Positions 13,075-21,104 of a stretch of 64,000 nucleotides of DNA are shown piece after piece (positions within the stretch are counted from its first letter, which is position 1; the number at the start of each line of letters is the position of its first letter). The notes under the pieces were generated by a model. That model was not told where the DNA came from, did no database searches, and saw only the letters and a program-made list of their open reading frames with translations. Position numbers and translations under genes: made by a program. Origin of the DNA: Parasphingorhabdus sp. SCSIO 66989 (GTDB lineage: Bacteria > Pseudomonadota > Alphaproteobacteria > Sphingomonadales > Sphingomonadaceae); NCBI RefSeq assembly GCF_032852305.1, contig NZ_CP136594.1, forward strand, positions 2,517,501 through 2,581,500. The letters are read 5' to 3'.

Positions 13075-14153
13075 TGAACGCACCGACGAAAAAACTTGAG
13101 CCCGCCCTGCACGGTTCTCCCGATACCATGGCAATTGCGCGGCAGGAAACCGTGCTCTCGCCGCGCTTCTACACCACCGATTTTGACGCCATGGACAAGA
13201 TTGACGTCTCTCTGGTGCGCGACGAGTGGGAAGCGCTGATGGAAGAGATGGAGGACGACCGCAACAAGAAGCATTTCCGCAAGACCAATGCTTTTGACGG
13301 TGTGATCGAACGGCTGGAGCCAGAACTGCAGAAAGAGTTTATCGACTTTCTTGCGAGCTCGCTGACCTCGGAGTTTTCCGGCTGCATCCTGTACGCAGAG
13401 ATCGCCAGGCGCACCAAGAACAAAGACGTCAAGCGGCTGATGAAGCTGCTGGCGCGCGATGAGAGCCGCCATGCCGGATTTATCAACGAGACGCTGAAAG
13501 GTGCGGGCATTGGCGTGGATTTAAGTTTCCTCACCAAGACCAAGAAATACACCTATTTCCGGCCGAAATTCATCTTTTATGCGGTCTATCTGTCAGAGAA
13601 GATCGGCTATGCGCGCTATATCACCATCTTCCGGCATCTGGCGCGCAATCCGGACAATAAATTCCACCCGATTTTCGACTGGTTTGAGGATTGGTGCAAT
13701 GACGAGTTTCGCCATGGCGAGGCCTTTGCGATGCTGCTGCGCTCGGACCCCAAGCTGCTGAAGGGCCATAACAAGCTGTGGATCCGCTTCTTCCTGCTGT
13801 CGGTCTACGCCACCATGTATGTCCGCGATCACAACCGCCCGGTCTTCCATGAGGCATTGGGCGTTGATCCGGCAGATTATGGCTATGAGGTGTTCGACAT
13901 CTGCACCAAGATTTCCGAACAGGTTTTCCCGGTCAAGCTCGACACCAATGATCCGCGTTTCCGCCAGGCTATGGAAGACCTGCGTATGGCCTCCAACGGC
14001 ATCGAAGATGCCAAGGCCCGCGGCGGCATTTCCGGCAAGCTGGGCCAGGCAAAGCATATCGCCAAAGCCGGTATGGCCTTTGCCCGGATGTATTTCATGA
14101 AGCCGCAGGCCAATGAGCTGCCGCAGAAAATCAGGCTGCAACCTGCATGGTAG
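13074..14153 (+). CDS. acsF: Aerobic Mg-protoporphyrin IX monomethyl ester oxidative cyclase
   Basis: AcsF is the O2-dependent diiron enzyme that closes ring E to make divinyl-protochlorophyllide. Iron-ligand motifs are visible as ESxxxR-type DESRHAGF and DEFRHGEAF, with earlier glutamates in [14 protein letters not shown]. The protein has 359 aa. The start chosen is ATG 13074, five bases after a GGAGG; the GTG three bases upstream is too close to that site. Dependence on oxygen fits an aerobic phototroph. No bchE is seen in the window. Confidence 0.96.
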   Translation: MNAPTKKLEPALHGSPDTMAIARQETVLSPRFYTTDFDAMDKIDVSLVRDEWEALMEEMEDDRNKKHFRKTNAFDGVIERLEPELQKEFIDFLASSLTSEFSGCILYAEIARRTKNKDVKRLMKLLARDESRHAGFINETLKGAGIGVDLSFLTKTKKYTYFRPKFIFYAVYLSEKIGYARYITIFRHLARNPDNKFHPIFDWFEDWCNDEFRHGEAFAMLLRSDPKLLKGHNKLWIRFFLLSVYATMYVRDHNRPVFHEALGVDPADYGYEVFDICTKISEQVFPVKLDTNDPRFRQAMEDLRMASNGIEDAKARGGISGKLGQAKHIAKAGMAFARMYFMKPQANELPQKIRLQPAW

Positions 14154-14935
14154 GGTTTAGCGACCTTGCTCTGGCGATGATCGTGGTGACGGCCCTGTGG
14201 TTCGTCAGCACTGGACTGGTAGCGACGCTGAACCATCGCCATCGCCAGTCCTTTGCCCGGTCGCTGATTATCGCTGGTGGCTGCGGCATTGGCGGTCTTG
14301 CCCTCCTGGTTTTCAGCAGCACCACCGATGCCGTCTGGGCGGTGTACACATCGTTCTTGGCGGGTCTGCTGATCTGGAGCTGGCATGAGATCAGCTTCCT
14401 GACCGGTGCCGTAGCCGGATCGCACCGCGAGCCCTGCCCGGAAAATGCGACAGGCTGGGAGCGTTTCTCGCTCGCCACCATGGCGCTGATCCACCATGAG
14501 GTAGCGCTTGCGATGACCGCTGGCCTGCTGCTCTCGCTCGCATGGTTCACCGAGAATTCTACCGGTGCGCTGACCTTTGCACTGCTGCTGATTTTCCGGC
14601 TGTCGTCGAAGTTCAACATCTATCGCGGTGTGCCCAATATGAGCGATGAGCTCCTCCCCAGCCACCTCGATTATCTCAAAAGCTATTTCGGACCCCGGCG
14701 GTTGCGGCCGATGCTGATTGTTACAATCCTTGCGATTCTCGGATTGGCGGCCTATTTCGGCTTCACTGCCTTCACCGCTTCAGCAACCAGCGACATTGTT
14801 CAGGCAACTTTACTGGGTGGCCTGTGTTTATTGGCTGCGCTGGAGCATTTTTTCTTCATCATCCCGTTTCGGGATTCTGCCCTGTGGCAATGGGCACTGG
14901 AAGCACGTGATAAACAACGCTATGACTATAAATGA
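14147..14935 (+). CDS. puhE: Putative photosynthetic complex assembly protein PuhE
   Basis: This is a 262-aa integral membrane protein with about seven hydrophobic helices. It carries the PuhE pattern [22 protein letters not shown] near residues 80-101 and [19 protein letters not shown] in the middle. It overlaps the end of acsF by 7 bases, and its stop is 18 bases before the hemA start. PuhE is tied genetically to bacteriochlorophyll and LH assembly in Rhodobacter, but its biochemical role is unsettled. Confidence 0.9.
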   Translation: MVGFSDLALAMIVVTALWFVSTGLVATLNHRHRQSFARSLIIAGGCGIGGLALLVFSSTTDAVWAVYTSFLAGLLIWSWHEISFLTGAVAGSHREPCPENATGWERFSLATMALIHHEVALAMTAGLLLSLAWFTENSTGALTFALLLIFRLSSKFNIYRGVPNMSDELLPSHLDYLKSYFGPRRLRPMLIVTILAILGLAAYFGFTAFTASATSDIVQATLLGGLCLLAALEHFFFIIPFRDSALWQWALEARDKQRYDYK

Positions 14936-14952
14936 TAATGAGGAGTGTGGGC

Positions 14953-16173
14953 ATGGATTATGAAAGCTATTTCGGCGACGAGCTGCAGGCCGTCCGCGAT
15001 GAGGGCCGCTATCGCATCTTCGCCGAGATTGAGCGCAAGGCCGGGTCGTTCCCGCATGCCACACGCTATGTCGAAGACGGCACCACCGAGGTCACCGTCT
15101 GGTGCTCCAATGATTATCTCGGCATGGGGCAACACCCCAAAGTCACACAGGCGATGCACGATGTGATTGACCAGTGTGGTGCGGGTGCGGGGGGCACGCG
15201 CAACATCTCTGGCACCAATCACCACCATGTTCTGCTCGAAAATGAACTGGCCGATCTGCACGGCAAGGAAGACGCCCTGCTCTTTACTTCCGGCTATGTC
15301 TCCAACTGGGCTGCGCTCGGCACACTGGCTGCGCGTATTCCCGGCTGCGTCGTGCTTTCCGATGCGCTGAACCATGCCTCAATGATTGAAGGCATCCGAC
15401 ACAGCCGCGCCGAATGCATGATCTGGGAGCATAATTCACCCGAAGATCTCGACCGCAAGCTGGCAACACTTGACCCCGACCGGCCCAAGCTGGTCGCGTT
15501 TGAGAGCGTCTATTCTATGGATGGCGATATCGCGCCAATCTCGGAAATTCTCGATGTCTGCGAGAAGCACAATGCGATGAGCTATATCGATGAGGTGCAC
15601 GCGGTTGGCCTGTATGGTCCACGCGGCGGCGGCGTTGCCGAGCGTGAAGGCCTGATGGACCGGATCACCGTGATTGAAGGCACGCTGGGCAAAGCCTTTG
15701 GTGTGATGGGCGGCTATATCGCGGCATCGCGCAATCTGTGCGACTATGTCCGAACCTTTGCCAGCGGCTTTATCTTTACCACCGCCCTGCCCCCGGCGAT
15801 TGCCGCCGGTGCATGCGCCAGCATCCGCCATCTGAAAGATAGCAATGCCGAGCGCGAGCGTCATCAGGAGCGGGTGCAAAAGGTTCGCGGTGCGCTGGAT
15901 CGCATGGGCATCCCGCATCTGGATAACCCCAGCCATATCATCCCGGTGATGGTCGGCGATGCGCATAAGTGCAAATTCATCAGCGACTGGCTGATGGACA
16001 ATCACGGCATTTACGTCCAACCGATCAACTATCCCACCGTGCCGCGCGGCACCGAAAGACTGCGGATCACGCCATCACCGGTGCACAGCGATGGCGATAT
16101 CGACCGGCTGCTCAATGCGCTGAGCGATATCTGGTCACGTTGCGAACTGGCACGGCGGGACGTGGCGGCGTAA
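14953..16173 (+). CDS. hemA: 5-aminolevulinate synthase
   Basis: This PLP enzyme joins glycine and succinyl-CoA to make 5-aminolevulinate, the entry point of tetrapyrrole synthesis (alphaproteobacterial C4 pathway). It has 406 aa. Visible motifs are [32 protein letters not shown], the PLP aspartate region [12 protein letters not shown] and the lysine loop [15 protein letters not shown]. The start ATG 14953 is preceded by GAGGAG; the ATG 21 bases upstream lacks a site. Being the last gene of the bch-puh operon, it ties precursor supply to pigment demand; another hemA copy may exist elsewhere. Confidence 0.95.
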   Translation: MDYESYFGDELQAVRDEGRYRIFAEIERKAGSFPHATRYVEDGTTEVTVWCSNDYLGMGQHPKVTQAMHDVIDQCGAGAGGTRNISGTNHHHVLLENELADLHGKEDALLFTSGYVSNWAALGTLAARIPGCVVLSDALNHASMIEGIRHSRAECMIWEHNSPEDLDRKLATLDPDRPKLVAFESVYSMDGDIAPISEILDVCEKHNAMSYIDEVHAVGLYGPRGGGVAEREGLMDRITVIEGTLGKAFGVMGGYIAASRNLCDYVRTFASGFIFTTALPPAIAAGACASIRHLKDSNAERERHQERVQKVRGALDRMGIPHLDNPSHIIPVMVGDAHKCKFISDWLMDNHGIYVQPINYPTVPRGTERLRITPSPVHSDGDIDRLLNALSDIWSRCELARRDVAA

Positions 16174-16204
16174 GCTAAGCAGGCTCTAAGACCTATTCTC
16201 TTTT

Positions 16205-16232
16205 GGCGGAGCGCGAAACCTAGCTGCTCCGC
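16205..16232 (+). terminator. Possible terminator after hemA
   Basis: GGCGGAGC (16205-16212) pairs with GCTCCGCC (16225-16232) around a 12-base loop, 32 bases after the hemA stop. It is followed by GGGGTTGTTG, not a clean T run, so intrinsic termination is uncertain. The position at the end of the long operon supports it. Confidence 0.4.
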
Positions 16233-16372
16233 CGGGGTTGTTGCGCCTTTTCAGAGTGCTTAATCAACACCAATGTCGACCATACTGTAATTGACCTGAC
16301 CTCCTCTTCTCCGCCAATGGCGGCTCCTGCTCATGCGGTCAGCACGAGTATTTGAGAAAGCGGAGGCACTTC

Positions 16373-17020
16373 ATGAAAACATCTGCGCGCACCATCACGA
16401 TTGGTGCTATGACAGTGGCGTCACTGGCCCTGACGGCTTGTGACGGCTTGGGCGGTGGCACAGCCGACCCCAAATTTGAGATCACCCAAAATCCGGATGC
16501 CTGCTTTCGCGCAGTGACCGAGCATCTGGGCGCCGATACCAAAGTCCTCAGCGTCTCATCCCTGTTCAGTGCGGGCAGCGAGTTGAGCTATTCGGATGAT
16601 CCAAAAGGCCAGATGACAAATTGCACCGTCGATTATCAGGATCCGGATAATGCCGATGCGCTTCTGCGTGTGGGCCTGAAAATCGCCAGCGGCGAATTCA
16701 CCAGCCCCAAGACGGTTGACCTCACCGTTATTGGAATTGACCCGGATTTCAATCTGGACGAGCATCTTATTGCTTTGGGTGATATCGACAGCTCGGGCCT
16801 TGCCGCGATCATAAAAGAGCAGGAGCCGATACTCTCCAAAACCTATGAGACTTATGGTTGGTCGGCAGTCAGTCTGGAAGCGCCCGACAACAACCATGAT
16901 GCCTACCGCATAGATTTGCGCGTAAGGGGCCTAAAGACTGATGACCCGGCACCAAAGTCCGGCGCAGTCTCTGTCTCGGTAGATGGTAAGACAGTCTCTA
17001 CCGACCATCTGATCCCTTGA
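16373..17020 (+). CDS. Putative lipoprotein of unknown function
   Basis: This gene encodes 215 aa starting at ATG 16373 behind GGAGG. A signal peptide with lipobox LTAC places Cys24 as the lipidated residue, so the protein should sit in the periplasm, anchored to a membrane. The rest is acidic, has no motif I recognise and looks like a mixed alpha/beta domain (EITQNPDACFRAVTEHLGA near the start). It is followed by a bidirectional terminator. It lies inside the photosynthesis region but has its own start region, so a photosynthetic role is only suggested by place. Confidence 0.75.
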   Translation: MKTSARTITIGAMTVASLALTACDGLGGGTADPKFEITQNPDACFRAVTEHLGADTKVLSVSSLFSAGSELSYSDDPKGQMTNCTVDYQDPDNADALLRVGLKIASGEFTSPKTVDLTVIGIDPDFNLDEHLIALGDIDSSGLAAIIKEQEPILSKTYETYGWSAVSLEAPDNNHDAYRIDLRVRGLKTDDPAPKSGAVSVSVDGKTVSTDHLIP

Positions 17021-17075
17021 CCGAATGCAAAGGGAGCCGTCGTCCAGTTGATGACGCCTCCTCTGCAAAAAGCCA

Positions 17076-17106
17076 AAAAAAGGGCCGGAACAATCCGGCC
17101 CTTTTT
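17076..17106. terminator. Bidirectional intrinsic terminator
   Basis: AAGGGCCGGA and TCCGGCCCTT pair around ACAA, with A7 on one side and T5 on the other. It lies between the convergent lipoprotein gene (ending 17020) and cytochrome c gene (ending 17129) and can stop transcription from both. Confidence 0.9.
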
Positions 17107-17128
17107 ATTCATTCGCTATCTCGTCAGA

Positions 17129-17644
17129 TCAGCTAGGATCTTTGAGATATGCAATCACGTTCGCACGGTCCTGATCTTTTGGCAGGCCGTTAAAAATCAT
17201 CTTGGTGCCCGGCAGATAGCCGCGCGGGTCTTTGAGGTACTCAAACAGAACATCTTCGGTCCAGGTGATACCGCTATTGGCATTGGCATCGGAATAGCTG
17301 AAGCCTTCAACCGAACCAGCGTTACGTCCAACAATTCCTGCCAGCGATGGGCCTACCTTGTTCACACCTTCCTTCACCTCGTGACAGGTGCGGCACTGGC
17401 TGAATACGACTTTACCCGCAGCCGCATCACCAGTCAGGCTGGCGAAATCCGTGCCACCTTCCCCTTCAGCAGCAGCTTCTTCCTCGGCGGGGGCTTCTTC
17501 TTCAGCAGGAGCGGCTTCTTCCGCCGGAGCTTCTGCTTCTGCGGGTGCTTCTTCTGCCGGAGCCTCACTCTCGGCGCCGCCGCCACAGGCAGCTACCAGA
17601 GCCGACAGGGCGACCACGCCAGCTAATTCCTTCAACTTGACCAT
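17129..17644 (-). CDS. Lipoprotein-type class I cytochrome c (c2-like)
   Basis: The start is ATG 17644 behind GGGAGAAG. A short signal ends in the lipobox VAAC (Cys20), so the mature protein should be lipid-anchored in the periplasm. Residues 25-65 form a low-complexity Ala/Pro/Glu tether. The cytochrome domain follows, with heme site CRTCH (84-88) and a probable Met ligand in GTKMIF. The C-terminus (RANVIAYLKDPS) is typical of mitochondrial-type c2. Its place next to the photosynthesis operon suggests it re-reduces the reaction centre or links it to the bc1 complex or terminal oxidase. Genes at this place are often called cycA. Confidence 0.88.
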   Translation of the reverse strand: MVKLKELAGVVALSALVAACGGGAESEAPAEEAPAEAEAPAEEAAPAEEEAPAEEEAAAEGEGGTDFASLTGDAAAGKVVFSQCRTCHEVKEGVNKVGPSLAGIVGRNAGSVEGFSYSDANANSGITWTEDVLFEYLKDPRGYLPGTKMIFNGLPKDQDRANVIAYLKDPS

Positions 17645-17766
17645 GTCTTCTCCCATCCATCGTTTTGTATTGATACGATAATCAACCGTTTAAGACTATA
17701 TTAGTTCCATACGCAATTAAAGGGCATAATCGCCCGCATGCTATATCGCAGTTAAGCCTATGACAT

Positions 17767-19062
17767 TTATTCTTTTTTAGACTCTGTTTCCTGCAGAACT
17801 TTGCCCCGAAGATGGTGTACAAACAGCCATATGATCAAAATCACCGGAACCGTAACGGCACCCATGATGATTTCGGGCCAATATCCCTTTTGCAAAGCCG
17901 ATACGCCTTTGACCATATATCCGATCAATCCGACCAGATAATAGGCGGCGGCGATCACCGACAGACCCTCCACCAGAGTCTGCAACCGCAGCTGCAGCAA
18001 AGTCGAGCGTTCCATCGATTGAGTCAGGCTGAGGTTCTGCGCCTTGATCCGGGTATCAATCCGTACATCAAGCGTGTGCATCACCCGTGAGATACGCTCG
18101 GCAATGCGAGTCAGCCGCGCCTGAAAGGTGGCGCAGGTTCGCGTTGCGGGAACCAGTCGCCGCTCGGTAAACTCGGTTAATGTCTGATAGCCCGCAACCG
18201 GCGTGATCTCCAGCGCCTGCAACCGATCCGATGCGACTTCGGAATAGGCAGCGGTTGCACTGAGGCGAAAGCCGGTCGCGGAGCGGATCAACTCAAGCCG
18301 AGAGGAGATATCGGCCAATTGCTGCAGCAGCGCATCATCATTGTCCTCATCTGTGGCGATGGCTACCTGCTCGGCGTGAAGCGAAAGCTGTTTCTCCAGC
18401 TCATCGACCTGCGGCCCATATTCCTGCACCGTCGGGAAACCCATCAGCGCCATATTGCGATAATTACCCAATTCCTGAACCCGCTGAATGATGCGGCCAC
18501 GCTCATTGTCTGACACATCCCCTGCCAGCACCAGCAAACGACCAAATCCGTCATTATGGATGCCAAAGTCCGACCAGATGCGCAGCACGCCATTGACATC
18601 GCAGCACACCATATCCACCCCGGCCATGCCCATGGCGTCGAGATTGGCATCAACCTCTTTCTGGCTCGGCACCACACGCACCCGCGTCGCCCGCAAAATC
18701 GCCCCCGGCCAGTTTGCCAGCCAATAAAGATAGGGGTCTGCCAGCTTTGCCGGCATATTGGCGGGCAATATCAGGGTGATGGTGCTGGCCTCGGTATGCC
18801 GCTCCCACAGAAAATGCACGCCATTGGCGGTATGCGCGGTGGCGCTGCGCGGGCTGAGATGCCATTCGGCAAAATCGGGCCGGTCATTGATAAGATACTG
18901 GTCTTCTGGCTGTCGCTGCGCGGCATCTACCAGCAGAACATATTGATAGATTTGGCAATCTTCGGGGACAGGAGCAAAGCGCCGCAAATTCATCTCATCC
19001 ACGGCCCATTGGCGCAATGGATGATCATTTGCGGTTTTTGGTCGGCTTGGCCGATCGCTCAT
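17767..19062 (-). CDS. DUF3422 family membrane protein
   Basis: This 431-aa protein starts at ATG 19062 behind GGGGGG; the open frame extends further but only as antisense of bciA. N-terminal landmarks are DRPSRPKTANDHPLRQWAVDEMNLRRFAPV. A long helical middle is followed by two membrane helices near the C-terminus (YYLVGLIGYMVKGVSAL and VTVPVILIIWLFVHHL). The length and layout match DUF3422, a family of unknown function common in alphaproteobacteria. Divergent from bciA with about 110 bases between them, it may share a control region with that gene. Confidence 0.8.
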   Translation of the reverse strand: MSDRPSRPKTANDHPLRQWAVDEMNLRRFAPVPEDCQIYQYVLLVDAAQRQPEDQYLINDRPDFAEWHLSPRSATAHTANGVHFLWERHTEASTITLILPANMPAKLADPYLYWLANWPGAILRATRVRVVPSQKEVDANLDAMGMAGVDMVCCDVNGVLRIWSDFGIHNDGFGRLLVLAGDVSDNERGRIIQRVQELGNYRNMALMGFPTVQEYGPQVDELEKQLSLHAEQVAIATDEDNDDALLQQLADISSRLELIRSATGFRLSATAAYSEVASDRLQALEITPVAGYQTLTEFTERRLVPATRTCATFQARLTRIAERISRVMHTLDVRIDTRIKAQNLSLTQSMERSTLLQLRLQTLVEGLSVIAAAYYLVGLIGYMVKGVSALQKGYWPEIIMGAVTVPVILIIWLFVHHLRGKVLQETESKKE

Positions 19063-19174
19063 GCTGTCCCCCCATGAACCTGAGTTACGATGATGCCGAT
19101 AAATGCGCCAACAAGCAAATTCAGGCGCCATGTTCGGGCTTTTGATTATGGCGCGTCGTGCTAGAGTTAGCGCC

Positions 19175-20194
19175 ATGCCCGATCCTGTAACGGCCAAAGC
19201 TGAGTCTGGTTCCACTACCCCCAAAAGAGTGATGATGCTGGGCGGCACCGGCACCATAGGCCGCGCAACGGTGCGCGTGCTGATGGAACGCGGGCATGAT
19301 GTCACCTGCTTCCTGCGCAAACGCGATGGCGCAACCGACGCCGGCATACCACCAGAACTGGCGGGCGCAGCGCTGCGCTTTGGCGATCTCGCCGATCCAC
19401 AATCCTGGCAGAAAGACGGCTTTTGCGGCGAGGCATTCGATGTGCTGGTCTCGTGCCTCGCCTCGCGCACGGGCGCGCCAAAGGATGCGTGGGCGATTGA
19501 CCATCAGGCGCATCTGTACGCACTGGAGGCGGCGCAGCAGGCCGGCGTGAAGCATATGGTGCTACTCTCCGCCATTTGCGTCCAGAAACCACTGCTTGCC
19601 TTTCAGCATGCCAAGCTGGCCTTTGAAAAAGCGTTGATGGAATCGGGCATGACTTGGTCCATCGTCCGCCCCACCGCTTTCTTCAAATCGCTATCAGGTC
19701 AGCTAGACCGGGTAAAAGCGGGCAAACCCTTCTTACTGTTCGGCGATGGTGAACTGACTGCCTGCAAACCCATCAGCGACAATGACCTCGGCAACTATCT
19801 GGCGGATTGTCTCGATGATCCGGCGCTACATAACCGCATCTTGCCAATCGGCGGCCCCGGCCCGGCAATCACACCTTTGCAACAGGGCGAGAAGCTGCTT
19901 GCACTGCTCGGCAAGGAACCCAAATATAGCCGTGTGCCTCCCGCGATGATGAGCGTTATCATCGGCATACTAAAAATGCTTGGCTGGATCATTCCCGCAG
20001 CCAGAGACAAAGCCGAACTAGCCCGCATCGGGCGCTATTATGCAACCGAATCAATGCTGGTGCTGAACCCGGAAACGGGTGAATATGATGCTGATGCGAC
20101 ACCCGAATATGGCAGCGAGACCCTTTTCGACTATTATCAACAGCTTGTCAGGGGTGAAGCCGAGGCAGAACGCGGCGACCATGCCGTGTTCTAA
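19175..20194 (+). CDS. bciA: 8-vinyl (divinyl) protochlorophyllide reductase BciA
   Basis: BciA is the NADPH-dependent reductase of the 8-vinyl group on the way to bacteriochlorophyll a. It has 339 aa and an atypical SDR (NmrA-like) fold: the NADPH loop GGTGTIGRATVRVLMERGHD is at about residues 23-42. Later parts typical of BciA are VVRPTAFFKSLSGQ-like IVRPTAFFKSLSGQLDRV, GDGELTACKPISDNDL and the C-terminal ESMLVLNPETGEYDADATPEYG with YYQQLVRGEA. ATG 19175 is chosen; earlier ATGs in frame would run into the divergent promoter region. Confidence 0.9.
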   Translation: MPDPVTAKAESGSTTPKRVMMLGGTGTIGRATVRVLMERGHDVTCFLRKRDGATDAGIPPELAGAALRFGDLADPQSWQKDGFCGEAFDVLVSCLASRTGAPKDAWAIDHQAHLYALEAAQQAGVKHMVLLSAICVQKPLLAFQHAKLAFEKALMESGMTWSIVRPTAFFKSLSGQLDRVKAGKPFLLFGDGELTACKPISDNDLGNYLADCLDDPALHNRILPIGGPGPAITPLQQGEKLLALLGKEPKYSRVPPAMMSVIIGILKMLGWIIPAARDKAELARIGRYYATESMLVLNPETGEYDADATPEYGSETLFDYYQQLVRGEAEAERGDHAVF

Positions 20195-20290
20195 CCTTGA
20201 AGAGAAACCTGCCTTAAGATACTATAATATAACGTTAAACAGACTTAGGTGATTGTGAATAACATGACCCAATAGCTGCTCTATGACTAG

Positions 20291-20308
20291 TGTCAATTAA
20301 TGTTGACA
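20291..20308. promoter_or_regulatory. PpsR/CrtJ-type operator 1 upstream of pucBA
   Basis: TGTCAATTAATGTTGACA is a perfect TGT-N12-ACA site, with outer TGTCAA/TTGACA also symmetric. It is the first of two close sites, 223 bases before the pucB start. This is the classical aerobic/light repressor pattern for puc and bch promoters. Confidence 0.85.
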
Positions 20309-20316
20309 CATGATAG

Positions 20317-20334
20317 TGTTAATAAAGTTTGACA
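20317..20334. promoter_or_regulatory. PpsR/CrtJ-type operator 2 upstream of pucBA
   Basis: TGTTAATAAAGTTTGACA is a second TGT-N12-ACA site, 26 bases centre to centre from the first. CrtJ/PpsR is known to bind paired sites cooperatively. A further half site TTGACACT is at 20356-20363. The rest of the 20195-20530 gap holds the leader of the puc transcript; no other gene is seen there. Confidence 0.85.
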
Positions 20335-20530
20335 ACTCCGTTCCAAACTGGAATATTGACACTGCATAGAGCTACTAGTGATCGGCCCGATGCACATTTT
20401 GCGCCCCCTCCGCACTTCGGTGTGGACAATGAGAGGAAGTTTAATTCCCGTTGGCGTCTGCTTGGCATGAGATTCCGGCTTACAGCCTCATTTTCGTGAC
20501 ATGCCATAATCGGAGAAGAGGAAACGCTAT

Positions 20531-20686
20531 ATGACTGAAGCTGATACCAAGGTTTATCCAACCGGCCTCACCGAGGCCGAGGCGATTGAGATTAATGACG
20601 GGCTTAAATGGGGAACCCGCATTTTCGCCGCTATTTCTGTTTTTGCCCATGTTTTGGCGTTCGCACTGACGCCGTGGCTGCAATAA
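20531..20686 (+). CDS. pucB: LH2 light-harvesting beta apoprotein PucB
   Basis: This 51-aa single-helix antenna protein has AGAGGAAA upstream as ribosome site. It aligns without gaps to the recalled Rhodobacter LH2 beta chain: KVYPTGLTEAEA against KVWPSGLTVAEA, GTRIF against GTRVF, AHVLA against AHFLA, TPWLQ against TPWLG. His40 is the B850-type bacteriochlorophyll ligand. The earlier His, near residue 22 and close to the B800 pigment in Rhodobacter, is Asn22 here. LH1 beta chains lack the YPTGLT start and TPWL end, so I call it LH2, not pufB. No pufLM follows. Confidence 0.85.
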   Translation: MTEADTKVYPTGLTEAEAIEINDGLKWGTRIFAAISVFAHVLAFALTPWLQ

Positions 20687-20699
20687 GGGAGACTGAGCA

Positions 20700-20882
20700 A
20701 TGAATGAAGGTCGTATGTTCCTCTATGTGAGTCCGAATGTCTTGCTGCCATTGCTGTTTGTGATCATGGTGTTGACGTCTCTCAGCGTCCACTATTCGAT
20801 CCTGACAAACACGACATGGTTTGCTGATTTCTTCCAGGGAAGTGCAGCCGCAGCGCCAGCAGAACCAGCCGCTGCCGAATAG
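20700..20882 (+). CDS. pucA: LH2 light-harvesting alpha apoprotein PucA
   Basis: This gene encodes 60 aa, 13 bases after pucB, behind AGGGAG. It aligns to the recalled Rhodobacter LH2 alpha with the same numbering: MNEGRMFLYVSP start (the formyl-Met region holds B800 in LH2), His31 as the B850-type ligand, and NTTWFADFFQGSAA at the C-terminal side. The residues at positions 44-45 are Phe-Phe where B800-850 proteins have Tyr-Tyr. Those tyrosines hydrogen-bond the acetyl groups of the B850 pigments, and their loss shifts absorption to the blue. It forms an operon with pucB. Confidence 0.85.
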   Translation: MNEGRMFLYVSPNVLLPLLFVIMVLTSLSVHYSILTNTTWFADFFQGSAAAAPAEPAAAE

Positions 20883-20942
20883 GCCATCACTGTAATCTAC
20901 GATTTGAGGCTTCGGTCTCTGATCGGATTACCACAAATTTGA

Positions 20943-20972
20943 GGGCTCGGTCGATATGACCGGGTCCTTTTT
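20943..20972 (+). terminator. Intrinsic terminator after pucA
   Basis: GGGCTCGGTC pairs with GACCGGGTCC (two weak positions) around GATAT, followed by T5. It lies 60 bases after the pucA stop, where the puc transcript should end before the convergent pucC gene. Confidence 0.75.
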
Positions 20973-21104
20973 GTATCTGCAATGGCCCCGAAGAAGGGTG
21001 TCCTGCCCGGTTTGCGCTCAGGCCTTTAGCATTTCGTTCCCATTGCTTTCCTAGCCTGACTAGCAAGGCAAGCGCTCAGCATAGATTGTGCTACTCAGAG
21101 TTTA

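Noticed and set aside
19063-19470. Extended N-terminus of the DUF3422 frame
   Set aside because: It is antisense to bciA, and a good start with a G-rich ribosome site is present at 19062.
20531-20882. Reading the two antenna genes as pufBA (LH1)
   Set aside because: The YPTGLT...GTRIF...AHVLA...TPWL pattern and the NTTWFADFFQGSAA tail match LH2 chains, no pufL or pufM follows, and pucC is adjacent.
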